Shown here one piece after another: positions 25,328 through 32,176 of a stretch of DNA of 45,167 nt. This DNA is from Bacteroidota bacterium. Lineage in GTDB: Bacteria; Bacteroidota; Bacteroidia; Flavobacteriales; Flavobacteriaceae. The stretch is from the NCBI GenBank assembly GCA_018335575.1, contig JAGXRT010000094.1:1-45167 (forward strand), written 5' to 3'. The translations under genes were made by a program, and so were the position numbers. Numbering within the stretch: the stretch's first letter is position 1; each line of letters starts with the position of its first letter. The notes under the pieces are model-generated. The model had not been told where the DNA came from. It did not search any database and saw nothing but the letters and a program-made list of their open reading frames with translations.

Positions 25328-26527
25328 TTATAAAACACCTACTTCTTTCATGCAGGCTTTCATTTTATCATATGTTCTTACAATATCGTCGTCTAACCCG
25401 ATTGAAAAACGAATGAGGCCTTTAGACAATCCCATTTCTTTTTGCTCTTCTTCAGGAATTTCAGACGAGGTACTGGCTCCGGATGCGCTGAACAATGTTT
25501 TGTAAAATCCTAAACTTACGGCTAAATAACCAATGTTTCTTTTTTGCATCAATTCCATTAATTCATTGGCTTTTTCTAGCGATGCAACTTCCAGCGTCAA
25601 TAAACCACCATAACCATATGAATCGTTCAACATTGATGTTAATTGTTGATGCCCTTTGTGATTTTTTAATCCTGGATATACCACATTTAGACCGTCTTTT
25701 TGAAACTGTTCGGCCAAATACATAGCGTTATCACTGTGTTTGCGCATTCTCACAGCAAGTGTTCGCATGTTTTTTAGTATTTGAGCTGCACGTAAACTAT
25801 CCATTACCGGACCTAATAACATGGCAGCACCATCATTTACGTTACGTAAACTATCTATAAATTCTTTTTTACCACATACCACACCGCCAATGGTATCATT
25901 GGTTCCGTTGATGAATTTTGTTAAACTGTGGATAGTTATGGTAGCTCCTAATTTATTTGGAGAAACCATTAAAGGCGAAAAGGTATTGTCAACCACCAAA
26001 GGAATGTTATGCTTTGCAGCTAGCTTTGCCAAAGCTGGTAAATCGGCAACTTCCAATAATGGATTACTGATGGTTTCACAGTAAATCATTTTGGTTTGAT
26101 GAGTAATGGCTGCCTCTACTTTTTCCAGATTCGTTATATCTACGAATGCTGTGTTGATAGCAAGTCGTGGTAAAAAATTTTTCATAAAGGCATAAGTACC
26201 TCCGTATATGGTTCTGCTGCTTACAATATGATCGTTTGCTTTGCAAAGCTGTAAGATTACCGAGGTTATAGCTCCCATACCAGAACCGGTTACCAAGGCC
26301 GTTTCTGTGCCTTCCATTTTAGCTAATGCATCGCCTAAGTATAAGGTACTTGGACTGGCATGACGGGAGTACAGGTAACATCCTTCAGTATGGCCCTCAA
26401 AGGTGTCTTGCATGGTTTTAGCGGCTAAAAATGTATAGGTCGCCGAATCGGATATAGACGGGTTTACACCACCGAATTCTCCAAAGTTTTGTATATCTTG
26501 AATAAAATCTGCTGGTTTAAATGACAT
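25328..26527 (-). CDS. Cys/Met-metabolism PLP enzyme (gamma-lyase-like)
   Basis: A 399-residue PLP enzyme of the cystathionine gamma-synthase / methionine gamma-lyase superfamily. Motifs: YLYSRHASPSTLYLGDALAKMEGTE (in part: YSRHASPST) for phosphate and subunit contacts, ALVTGSGMGAITSVILQL, IYCETISNPLLEVADL, VVDNTFSPL (PLP-binding Asp) and TIHSLTKFINGTNDTIGGVV with the Schiff-base Lys in SLTK. The usual Gly-His after that Lys is NGTND here, seen in a Bacteroidota subgroup. Reaction choice between gamma-lyase, beta-lyase and synthase cannot be settled by eye. I start at ATG 26527, because a TTG at 26554 falls inside the promoter -7 element. Confidence 0.85.
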   Translation of the reverse strand: MSFKPADFIQDIQNFGEFGGVNPSISDSATYTFLAAKTMQDTFEGHTEGCYLYSRHASPSTLYLGDALAKMEGTETALVTGSGMGAITSVILQLCKANDHIVSSRTIYGGTYAFMKNFLPRLAINTAFVDITNLEKVEAAITHQTKMIYCETISNPLLEVADLPALAKLAAKHNIPLVVDNTFSPLMVSPNKLGATITIHSLTKFINGTNDTIGGVVCGKKEFIDSLRNVNDGAAMLLGPVMDSLRAAQILKNMRTLAVRMRKHSDNAMYLAEQFQKDGLNVVYPGLKNHKGHQQLTSMLNDSYGYGGLLTLEVASLEKANELMELMQKRNIGYLAVSLGFYKTLFSASGASTSSEIPEEEQKEMGLSKGLIRFSIGLDDDIVRTYDKMKACMKEVGVL

Positions 26528-26553
26528 GTTGTACAGTGTTAAAGTTTGATTCA

Positions 26554-26561
26554 CAAAAGTA
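26554..26561 (-). promoter_or_regulatory. -7 element of the PLP-enzyme gene
   Basis: The minus strand reads TACTTTTG, a full match to TAnnTTTG, 26 nt before ATG 26527. The overlap with a TTG at 26554 rules that codon out as a likely start. Confidence 0.5.
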
Positions 26562-26584
26562 CTAATTTCAAAAGAATATCGCCT

Positions 26585-26625
26585 TAAAAAGAAAGCAAGA
26601 ATGGTTCTAAACTATTCTTTGCTTT
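26585..26625 (-). terminator. Terminator ending the aromatic operon, partly inside dtd
   Basis: On the minus strand AAAGCAAAGAAT (26625-26614) pairs with ATTCTTGCTTT (26602-26592) with one bulged base, followed by CTTTTT. The 5' arm lies within the last codons and stop of dtd, so the terminator is built partly from coding sequence. Confidence 0.7.
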
Positions 26626-27064
26626 TTGAATCGATTAAAATAGTCACCGGTCCATCATTAATAAGAGCCACTTGCATATTAGCTCCAAAAACACCAGCCT
26701 GTACAGGTTTTTGGACTTCTTTTTGTAAGGATGATTTGAAATATTCGTATAATGGAATGGCTTGTTCTGGCCTAGCCGACTTGATATAGGATGGACGATT
26801 TCCCTTTTTTGTGGAGGCATGTAAAGTAAACTGACTTACCACAAGCACTTCGCCCTGTATTTCCAAAAGCGAACGATTCATGACACCCTGTTCATCGGGG
26901 AAAATTCGAAGTGCTGCAATTTTTTTTATTAGCCAATCGCAATCCTGTTCTGTATCACTGGTTTCTATGCCTAAAAGTAACAACAATCCGTTACCAATCT
27001 GGGCGGTAAAATTATTGGAAATGCGAACACTGGCTTCTGAAACACGTTGAATTACAACTCTCAT
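26612..27064 (-). CDS. dtd: D-aminoacyl-tRNA deacylase
   Basis: A 150-residue enzyme that hydrolyses D-amino acids (classically D-Tyr, also Gly) from mischarged tRNA. The family start MRVVIQRVSEASVRI is intact. The two active-site motifs are present: VVSQFTLHASTKKGNRPS (SQFTL) and ALINDGPVTILIDS (the cross-subunit GP motif, here as NDGPVT). It is the last gene of the aromatic amino acid operon, 11 nt after rsgA, and a terminator overlaps its stop. Its link to tyrosine supply may be more than chance. Confidence 0.96.
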   Translation of the reverse strand: MRVVIQRVSEASVRISNNFTAQIGNGLLLLLGIETSDTEQDCDWLIKKIAALRIFPDEQGVMNRSLLEIQGEVLVVSQFTLHASTKKGNRPSYIKSARPEQAIPLYEYFKSSLQKEVQKPVQAGVFGANMQVALINDGPVTILIDSKSKE

Positions 27065-27075
27065 ACACTTATTTT

Positions 27076-28008
27076 TTAACCAGAAACTCCTCTGTAATTT
27101 TCATCTTGTTCTAGCATTTGAACATAACTTCGATACCTTGAAAAAGCGATTTCATCATTTTCTACTGCTTCCAAAACAGCACATCCTGGCTCTTCGAGAT
27201 GCAAACAGTTGTTAAATTTACAGTGTTGTTTAAACTGAAAAATCTCCGGAAAATAATCGCCCACTTCTTCTTTTTCAAAATCAACAACGCCAAATCCTTT
27301 AATACCTGGTGTATCAATAATAAATCCGCCAAAAGACAGCTCAAACATTTCGGCAAAGGTAGTGGTATGTTGCCCTAATCCATGTTGCTCTGTTACTTCG
27401 GCTGTTTTTAAATTTAAGTTGGGTTCTATGAGGTTGATTAAGGTTGATTTACCCACTCCAGAATGACCTGAAAATAAACTTACCTTATCTTTCATCAGTT
27501 CGGTTACAAAATCTATGTTTTCACCACTAACAGCCGAAACATCAATACAATTATAACCTACCATTTCGTATACCGATTTTAACTGTTCTTTTTCATCGAG
27601 CTGCTTATCATCGTAACTGTCAACCTTATTAAACAACAAAATGGCTGGTATAGAATAAGCTTCTGCTGTGGCAAGAAAACGATCGATAAAGGCAGTAAGC
27701 GTTACTGGATTGGCAACAGTTACCAATAAAAATGCCTGATCGATATTGGCTGCAATAATATGGGTTTGCTTCGATAAGTTAACCGATCTTCTGATGATAT
27801 AGTTTTTTCTTGGTGCGATGTGGGTAATGACACCATTTTCTTTTTGCGGTTCCAATTCAAAGGTAACCATATCGCCTACTGAAACCGGATTAGTGTTTTT
27901 AATACCTTCCATTCGAAATCTGCCCCGAATTCGGCACTCGGTATGTTTCCCCTCCGAGGTGCGAACAGTGTACCAGCTTCCGGTAGATTTGGTTACGATT
28001 CCTTGCAT
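27076..28008 (-). CDS. rsgA: Ribosome small-subunit-dependent GTPase RsgA
   Basis: A 310-residue circularly permuted GTPase that acts in late 30S maturation. Order of parts: an N-terminal OB-fold (MQGIVTKSTGSWYTVRTSEG), then G4 (LLFNKVD), G5-like SAVSGENID, G1 (SGHSGVGKSTLINLI), G2 region (GLGQHTTTFAEMF), G3 (IDTPGIKGFG) and a C-terminal zinc finger (HCKFNNCLHLEEPGCAV). All Zn ligands are visible. It starts 3 nt after the DAHP synthase gene ends, so it is expressed with aromatic biosynthesis. Confidence 0.96.
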   Translation of the reverse strand: MQGIVTKSTGSWYTVRTSEGKHTECRIRGRFRMEGIKNTNPVSVGDMVTFELEPQKENGVITHIAPRKNYIIRRSVNLSKQTHIIAANIDQAFLLVTVANPVTLTAFIDRFLATAEAYSIPAILLFNKVDSYDDKQLDEKEQLKSVYEMVGYNCIDVSAVSGENIDFVTELMKDKVSLFSGHSGVGKSTLINLIEPNLNLKTAEVTEQHGLGQHTTTFAEMFELSFGGFIIDTPGIKGFGVVDFEKEEVGDYFPEIFQFKQHCKFNNCLHLEEPGCAVLEAVENDEIAFSRYRSYVQMLEQDENYRGVSG

Positions 28009-28011
28009 ATG

Positions 28012-29088
28012 TTACTTTACTTTTTGTTGATGCTGGATGGATTCAAGGTGAATGGCTTTGAATAATTTATCAATAAACTCGGTACTTAAACCACGTTGAG
28101 TCCCACTTGAAATCATGTTGTCCATAATCTGATTCCAACGGTCGCTTTGTAAAATGGTTACATTTTTATCTTGTTTCAGTTTTCCAATCTGCTCAGCAAT
28201 TTGCATACGCGTTGCCAGCAACTCAATTAAATTTTGATCTAATTGATCCAATTCTTTTCTAAAGATTGTGAGTTGTTTAAGGTAATCTGTTTCATGTGAT
28301 TCTGGCTGTTTAACTCTTAAATCACGTGTTATTTCTACTAATCGTTGCGGAGTTATTTGTTGTGCTGCATCACTCCATGCGACGGTTGGGTCTACATGAG
28401 TTTCAATCATAAATCCGTCGTAATTTAAATCAAGTCCGGTTTGACACACCTCAAAAATCAGTTCCCTTTTGCCACAGATATGCGAAGGATCTAGTATGAG
28501 AGGTAAATCGGGAAATTGTTTGCGCAATTCAATTGCTAACGGCCATTTTGGCTTATTGCGATACACTTTTTCGTGATAGGATGAAAAGCCTCTATGAATA
28601 ACCCCTAATTTTTCAATCCCCACCTGATATAAACGCTCCACTGCTCCGAGCCAAAGTGGCAAATCAGGATTCACTGGGTTTTTTACCAGCACAATTTTAT
28701 CAGTTCCTTGAAGGGCCTCAGCAATTTCCTGTACAATAAACGGACTTACAGCAGAGCGTGCTCCAATCCACAACAAATCGATATCAAACTTAAGTGCTTG
28801 TTCTACATGCATGGCATTGGCAACCTCGGTAGCTGTTTTTAACCCGGTTTCCTCCTTTACACGTTTTAACCAGGGTAATCCTACTACTCCTACTCCCTCG
28901 AACATTCCCGGTCGGGTGCGTGGTTTCCATATGCCTGCCCGGTAAAAAGTTGTATCTGTATCTTTAAGTAAATGTGCTGTTGCCATTACCTGTTCTTCTG
29001 TCTCTGCACTACAAGGACCGGCAATTACCAGCGGGTGGTTAAGTTGCAAATCGGTTAGCCACTTTTTAAAATTACTATTGTTGTTCAT
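28012..29088 (-). CDS. DAHP synthase with C-terminal chorismate mutase
   Basis: A 358-residue bifunctional enzyme. The first part (about 1-260) is a type I-beta, KDO8P-like DAHP synthase: PLVIAGPCSAETEEQ, FYRAGIWKPRTRPGMFEGVG, VLVKNPVNPDLPLWLGAVER, GVIHRGFSSY and LILDPSHICGKRELI. The last 90 or so residues are an AroQ-type chorismate mutase: FRKELDQLDQNLIELLATRMQ and AEQIGKLKQDKN. A C-terminal mutase is the arrangement known from Porphyromonas gingivalis, where prephenate controls the synthase. It both opens the shikimate pathway and commits chorismate to Phe and Tyr, matching its neighbours pheA and tyrA. Confidence 0.95.
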   Translation of the reverse strand: MNNNSNFKKWLTDLQLNHPLVIAGPCSAETEEQVMATAHLLKDTDTTFYRAGIWKPRTRPGMFEGVGVVGLPWLKRVKEETGLKTATEVANAMHVEQALKFDIDLLWIGARSAVSPFIVQEIAEALQGTDKIVLVKNPVNPDLPLWLGAVERLYQVGIEKLGVIHRGFSSYHEKVYRNKPKWPLAIELRKQFPDLPLILDPSHICGKRELIFEVCQTGLDLNYDGFMIETHVDPTVAWSDAAQQITPQRLVEITRDLRVKQPESHETDYLKQLTIFRKELDQLDQNLIELLATRMQIAEQIGKLKQDKNVTILQSDRWNQIMDNMISSGTQRGLSTEFIDKLFKAIHLESIQHQQKVK

Positions 29089-29099
29089 AGGTTACAAAT

Positions 29100-29969
29100 T
29101 TAATGTTCTTGATTGTTTTTTAATGCAATACCTGCTAAAATTTCTCCCACATGGTTGCATTGGTTCATGATTGAATGCAGCGCTTGTTCGTCGTTGTGGT
29201 AAATGAGCGATCGAAACTGCGTTAGGTTGTATATATATTCATCCAGTGATTTTAAAATGTATTGCTGATTTTCCAAAAAAATGGGAGCCCAGGTTTGAGG
29301 AGCACTTTTGGCCAGGCGAACGGTTGATTCAAATCCACTTCCGGCAAGATTAAAAATTTGCCGTTCATCGTTTTCAATTTCCAACACTGTTTTCCCCAAC
29401 ATAAAACTGCTGATGTGCGATAAATGCGATACATAGGCCAAATGTTTATCGTGCTCAACAGCATTCATAAATTGAATACGAGCACCTAAATTTTTCCATA
29501 GTTCGATGGTTTTTTCAAGTGCATTTTTATTGGATAATTCGGGTTCGCAAATAATGGTCAGTTTATTGCGAAATAAATTTTCAATGGCTGCTGTGGGACC
29601 CGAATACTCAGTACCTGCGATGGGATGCACAGCCACCAGTTGTGATCTTTTAGGGTGCGATTGGGTGTATTTACACAAGGGATTTTTAATTGATCCCATA
29701 TCAAAAACCACTGCCTCTTCGTGCAATCTGTTCAACACTTCTAAAGCCAGCGAAGGGATGGCATTTACCGGAGTAGCTAAAACTACGAAATCTGCTTCGG
29801 TTATTTGTTCCATATGAACGAGCTCATCTATAAAACCTAGCTCTAATGCCAGTTGCTGATGTTTGTTGTTTTTATCCATCCCTAAAACCGAGTATTTACC
29901 AGTTTTTTTTAAGTCTCGGGCTAAAGAACCTCCCATCAATCCCAGTCCAATAATAATTACCTGTTCCAT
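29100..29969 (-). CDS. tyrA: Prephenate dehydrogenase
   Basis: A 289-residue NAD(P)-dependent enzyme turning prephenate into 4-hydroxyphenylpyruvate for tyrosine. The Rossmann start is VIIIGLGLMGGSLARDLKKTG. The catalytic region contains HPIAGTEYSGPTAA, with the conserved His. HLAYVSHLSHISSFMLG and AGSGFESTVRLAKSAPQTWAPI (in part: AGSGFESTVRLA) are typical. There is no C-terminal ACT domain. I start at ATG 29969, which overlaps the aminotransferase stop by one base (TAATG); a longer reading into that gene is not supported. Confidence 0.94.
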   Translation of the reverse strand: MEQVIIIGLGLMGGSLARDLKKTGKYSVLGMDKNNKHQQLALELGFIDELVHMEQITEADFVVLATPVNAIPSLALEVLNRLHEEAVVFDMGSIKNPLCKYTQSHPKRSQLVAVHPIAGTEYSGPTAAIENLFRNKLTIICEPELSNKNALEKTIELWKNLGARIQFMNAVEHDKHLAYVSHLSHISSFMLGKTVLEIENDERQIFNLAGSGFESTVRLAKSAPQTWAPIFLENQQYILKSLDEYIYNLTQFRSLIYHNDEQALHSIMNQCNHVGEILAGIALKNNQEH

Positions 29970-31123
29970 TAATTTTTGTGGTTTAATCGATTTAAAACTT
30001 CCGTTAAAACTTCTTCGGATGCACACAACGACAAACGGATGTACGCCCTTCCTGCCGAACCAAATATGCTACCAGGGGCGATAAATACTCCAAATTTATT
30101 AAGCAGGTTGTCGGTAAACTCGAGGTCATCAAAATTGTGCGGCAGCTTTGCCCAAACAAAAAGTCCGGCTGTTTCTTTTTGATACGTACACTGCAAACAA
30201 TCGGCTATTTGCCATACCAATTTTCTCCTTTTTCCGTAGGTGTCATTAAGCGCATGAAACCACGCATCATCCAACTGAAGTGCAGCAATGGCACCATGTT
30301 GAATTCCTAAAAACATGCCTGAATCCATTTGGCTTTTAACTTGTAAAATAGCATGTATATATCGTTCTGCACCAAGCACCATCCCTACGCGCATCCCAGC
30401 AATATTGAATGTTTTACTTAGCGAGTTTAACTCCAAAGCAATTTCCTTAGCCTCTTCAATGGCTAAAATACTGTTAGGTGCATCGTTTAAGATAAAACTG
30501 TAGGGATTGTCGTTCACAAGCAATATTCCATGTTTTTTACCGAAATCAATTAGAGGTTTCCATTGTTCAGTGGTAATCCGTGCACCTGTTGGCATGTGTG
30601 GATAATTAAGCCACATCAATTTGACCTTTGACAAATCGAGCTGCTCAAGGGTTTTTATATCGGGTAACCAATCGTTTCTTTCACTCAACTCATACAGTAA
30701 AGGCTTGGCTCCTATTAAATTGGTTACAGAAGTATAGGTAGGATAGCCAGGGTTTGGGATTAACACTTCATCACCCTGATTTAAAAACGCCATACTTATA
30801 TGCATTATCCCTTCTTTGGAACCCATCAAGGGTAATATTTCAGTTGTGGGATTTAATGAAACATTAAAGTGCTTTTTATAGAATTGCTGTATGGCTTCTC
30901 GTAAAGAACTTATCCCTTGATATGATTGGTATTGGGTAATCTGATCTTCCTGTAGGGCATTTTTCAGCGAATCAAATACCGCTGAAGCTGCTTTCAAATC
31001 AGGACTTCCTATGCCTAAGTTTAAAATAGAAGCTCCTGCTTCTTTTAAAACTTGTATTTCTCTTAATTTTTTAGAGAAATAATATTCTTGAACGTTTACT
31101 AAACGACGGGCTGTTTGTATCAT
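29969..31123 (-). CDS. Class I/II aminotransferase, probable Phe/Tyr aminotransferase
   Basis: A 384-residue PLP aminotransferase. Seen motifs: ILNLGIGSPDLKAASAVFDS, YQSYQGISSLREAIQQFYK, MGSKEGIMHISMAFLNQGDE, VLIPNPGYPTYTSVTNLIGA, MWLNYPHMPTGARI (the N of NYPH is the PLP-ring contact), LLVNDNPYSFIL, SLSKTFNIAGMRVGMVLG with the Schiff-base Lys, and the Arg near the C-terminus in YIRLSLC. By sequence it is near DapL and aspartate aminotransferases. Its position between pheA and tyrA argues it finishes Phe and Tyr from their keto acids; that is inference. It overlaps pheA by 4 bp. Confidence 0.9.
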   Translation of the reverse strand: MIQTARRLVNVQEYYFSKKLREIQVLKEAGASILNLGIGSPDLKAASAVFDSLKNALQEDQITQYQSYQGISSLREAIQQFYKKHFNVSLNPTTEILPLMGSKEGIMHISMAFLNQGDEVLIPNPGYPTYTSVTNLIGAKPLLYELSERNDWLPDIKTLEQLDLSKVKLMWLNYPHMPTGARITTEQWKPLIDFGKKHGILLVNDNPYSFILNDAPNSILAIEEAKEIALELNSLSKTFNIAGMRVGMVLGAERYIHAILQVKSQMDSGMFLGIQHGAIAALQLDDAWFHALNDTYGKRRKLVWQIADCLQCTYQKETAGLFVWAKLPHNFDDLEFTDNLLNKFGVFIAPGSIFGSAGRAYIRLSLCASEEVLTEVLNRLNHKN

Positions 31124-31944
31124 AGCTTGATGCTTTTATGGTATTCACCTAAAATTTTAACCGGATTTTGATTATTTTCAATTTCTTTTAAACAATTTTT
31201 ATACAACTCGTAGTTGTTGTATTCAACGTCAATAAAAAAGGCGTATTGAAACGGTTTATCCGGTAAGGGCAAGGATTGTATTTTGGTTAAGTTAATCTGA
31301 TTAGCTGCAAAAAGTTTTAAAACCGACATTAGGCTACCGACCTGGTGAGATAAAGTAATTTTAAGAGATGCTTTATTGGGTATAATTCCATTGCTGTACC
31401 AGTCTTTCTGGACAACAAAGAAACGCGTCATATTGTTTTTGTAGGTATGAATATTTGATGCAAGCACCTCTAAACCATAGAGTTCTCCGGCCAAACTACT
31501 TGCGATAGCTCCAATGTTGGTAATTTTATTTTCGGCTATTAAACGAGCTGATTCTGCTGTATCTTTAGATTCAACCAGGGTAATGTGTGGATAGCGCTCA
31601 AAAAACACTTCGCATTGCTGCAAGGCCATGGGATGTGAATGCACTTCGGTTAAGGATTCTATAGTTTGTCCCGGCAGTACCAGCAATTGATGATGAATGG
31701 GTAAAAACACTTCGCCCATGATATGCAGTTTGTGTTCGTCTATGAGCTTGTAATTGGGTAATAAAGAACCCGCAATGGTGTTTTCAATAGCAATGATCGC
31801 CACATCGGCCTGAGCAGTCTTTAATCGCTGCGGCATTTCTGTAAATGTCAAACATTCTACCAATTCAATCTCCTGCCCAAAATATTGATGGGCTACCTGA
31901 TGGTGAAACGATCCTTTGATTCCTTGTATGGCTACTTTTTTCAT
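31120..31944 (-). CDS. pheA: Prephenate dehydratase
   Basis: A 274-residue enzyme converting prephenate to phenylpyruvate. The catalytic domain starts VAIQGIKGSFHHQVAHQYFG and includes AIIAIENTIAGSLLPNYKLI, SHPMALQQCEVFFERYPH and the NMTRFFVV motif with the catalytic Thr. A C-terminal ACT domain (about 195-270) holds KITLSHQVGSLMSVLKLFAA, but the usual ESRP Phe-binding motif reads QSLP, a form common in Bacteroidota. No chorismate mutase is fused to it; that activity sits on the DAHP synthase. I start at ATG 31944; a TTG three codons earlier is adjacent to the attenuator U-tract. It is the first gene behind the Phe/Tyr attenuator. Confidence 0.95.
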   Translation of the reverse strand: MKKVAIQGIKGSFHHQVAHQYFGQEIELVECLTFTEMPQRLKTAQADVAIIAIENTIAGSLLPNYKLIDEHKLHIMGEVFLPIHHQLLVLPGQTIESLTEVHSHPMALQQCEVFFERYPHITLVESKDTAESARLIAENKITNIGAIASSLAGELYGLEVLASNIHTYKNNMTRFFVVQKDWYSNGIIPNKASLKITLSHQVGSLMSVLKLFAANQINLTKIQSLPLPDKPFQYAFFIDVEYNNYELYKNCLKEIENNQNPVKILGEYHKSIKL

Positions 31945-31954
31945 TTTTGACAAT

Positions 31955-31982
31955 AAAAAAAGTCCCGATTTCTCGAGACTTT
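31955..31982 (-). terminator. Attenuator terminator (3:4 hairpin) before pheA
   Basis: On the minus strand the arm AAAGUCUCGA (31982-31973) pairs with UCGGGACUUU (31968-31959), ten pairs including one G-U, closed by a GAAA tetraloop. UUUU follows immediately, so seven consecutive U span 31961-31955. It ends 11 nt before the pheA ATG. With no gene end nearby on this strand, its only sensible job is to stop transcription before pheA. Confidence 0.9.
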
Positions 31983-32033
31983 ATGGTTTTATATTACTTA
32001 TTTTTAGTTCTAACTATACCCCATAACGTCTCG
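31974..32033 (-). promoter_or_regulatory. Antiterminator (2:3 pairing) of the pheA attenuator
   Basis: Segment 2, CGAGACGTTATGG (32033-32021), is complementary to segment 3, CCATAAAGTCTCG (31986-31974), in 12 of 13 positions, with one G-A mismatch in the middle. Segment 3 includes nine of the ten bases of the terminator's 5' arm, so the two structures exclude each other. Segment 2 also pairs with CCTATAAC (32075-32068, segment 1) in seven pairs with one bulge, giving a 1:2 hairpin that would free segment 3 for the terminator. Confidence 0.85.
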
Positions 32034-32091
32034 CTTTTATACTAAAATAAAAGTAAAAATAGAAATTGTTATAGGTATTAATGCTTTTCAT
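32014..32091 (-). CDS. Phe/Tyr leader peptide of the aromatic operon
   Basis: A 25-codon reading frame from ATG 32091 to TAG 32016-32014. It starts MKSINTYNN, runs through seven consecutive aromatic codons FYFYFYF (residues 10-16) and ends SIKARRYGV. Four Phe and five Tyr make up 9 of 25 residues. It begins about 10-12 nt after the expected transcript start of a consensus promoter. Starved for charged tRNA-Phe or tRNA-Tyr, a ribosome would stall on the run and leave segment 2 (32033-32021) free to form the antiterminator. When tRNAs are charged it reaches the stop and masks segment 2, so the terminator forms. The peptide probably has no function after it is made. Confidence 0.85.
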   Translation of the reverse strand: MKSINTYNNFYFYFYFSIKARRYGV

Positions 32092-32109
32092 ACTGTTGTA
32101 CTGATGATA

Positions 32110-32139
32110 CAAAACTAATTATTTAATTTAAATAATCAA
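32110..32139 (-). promoter_or_regulatory. Promoter of the pheA aromatic operon
   Basis: The minus strand has TTG (32139-32137), a 19-nt spacer and TAGTTTTG (32117-32110), a full match to the Bacteroidota promoter consensus (-33 TTG, -7 TAnnTTTG). Transcription should begin near 32103, just before the leader-peptide ATG at 32091. Confidence 0.78.
32118..32136. repeat. Perfect palindrome filling the promoter spacer
   Basis: The spacer between the -33 and -7 elements is ATTATTTAA, A, TTAAATAAT: a 9-1-9 perfect inverted repeat occupying exactly the 19 nt between them. It could be an operator, or simply AT-rich sequence that also serves as a weak hairpin after the upstream gene. Confidence 0.55.
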
Positions 32140-32176
32140 GTTTATTGATAAAAATAATACATATCATTTTAAAAAT

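Noticed and set aside
26528-26554. Longer N-terminus for the Cys/Met PLP enzyme from TTG 26554
   Set aside because: The extra codons start within the promoter -7 element, so they would not be transcribed in full.
29970-30026. Longer N-terminus for prephenate dehydrogenase
   Set aside because: It would extend 57 nt into the aminotransferase gene; the Rossmann fold begins right after ATG 29969.
31955-31982. Treating the hairpin before pheA as the terminator of the upstream receptor gene
   Set aside because: It lies 195 nt beyond that gene, after a new promoter and a leader ORF, and 11 nt from the pheA start.
32014-32091. Reading the leader ORF as an ordinary small protein gene
   Set aside because: The FYFYFYF run, its place after a promoter and the matched terminator/antiterminator fit a regulatory leader far better.
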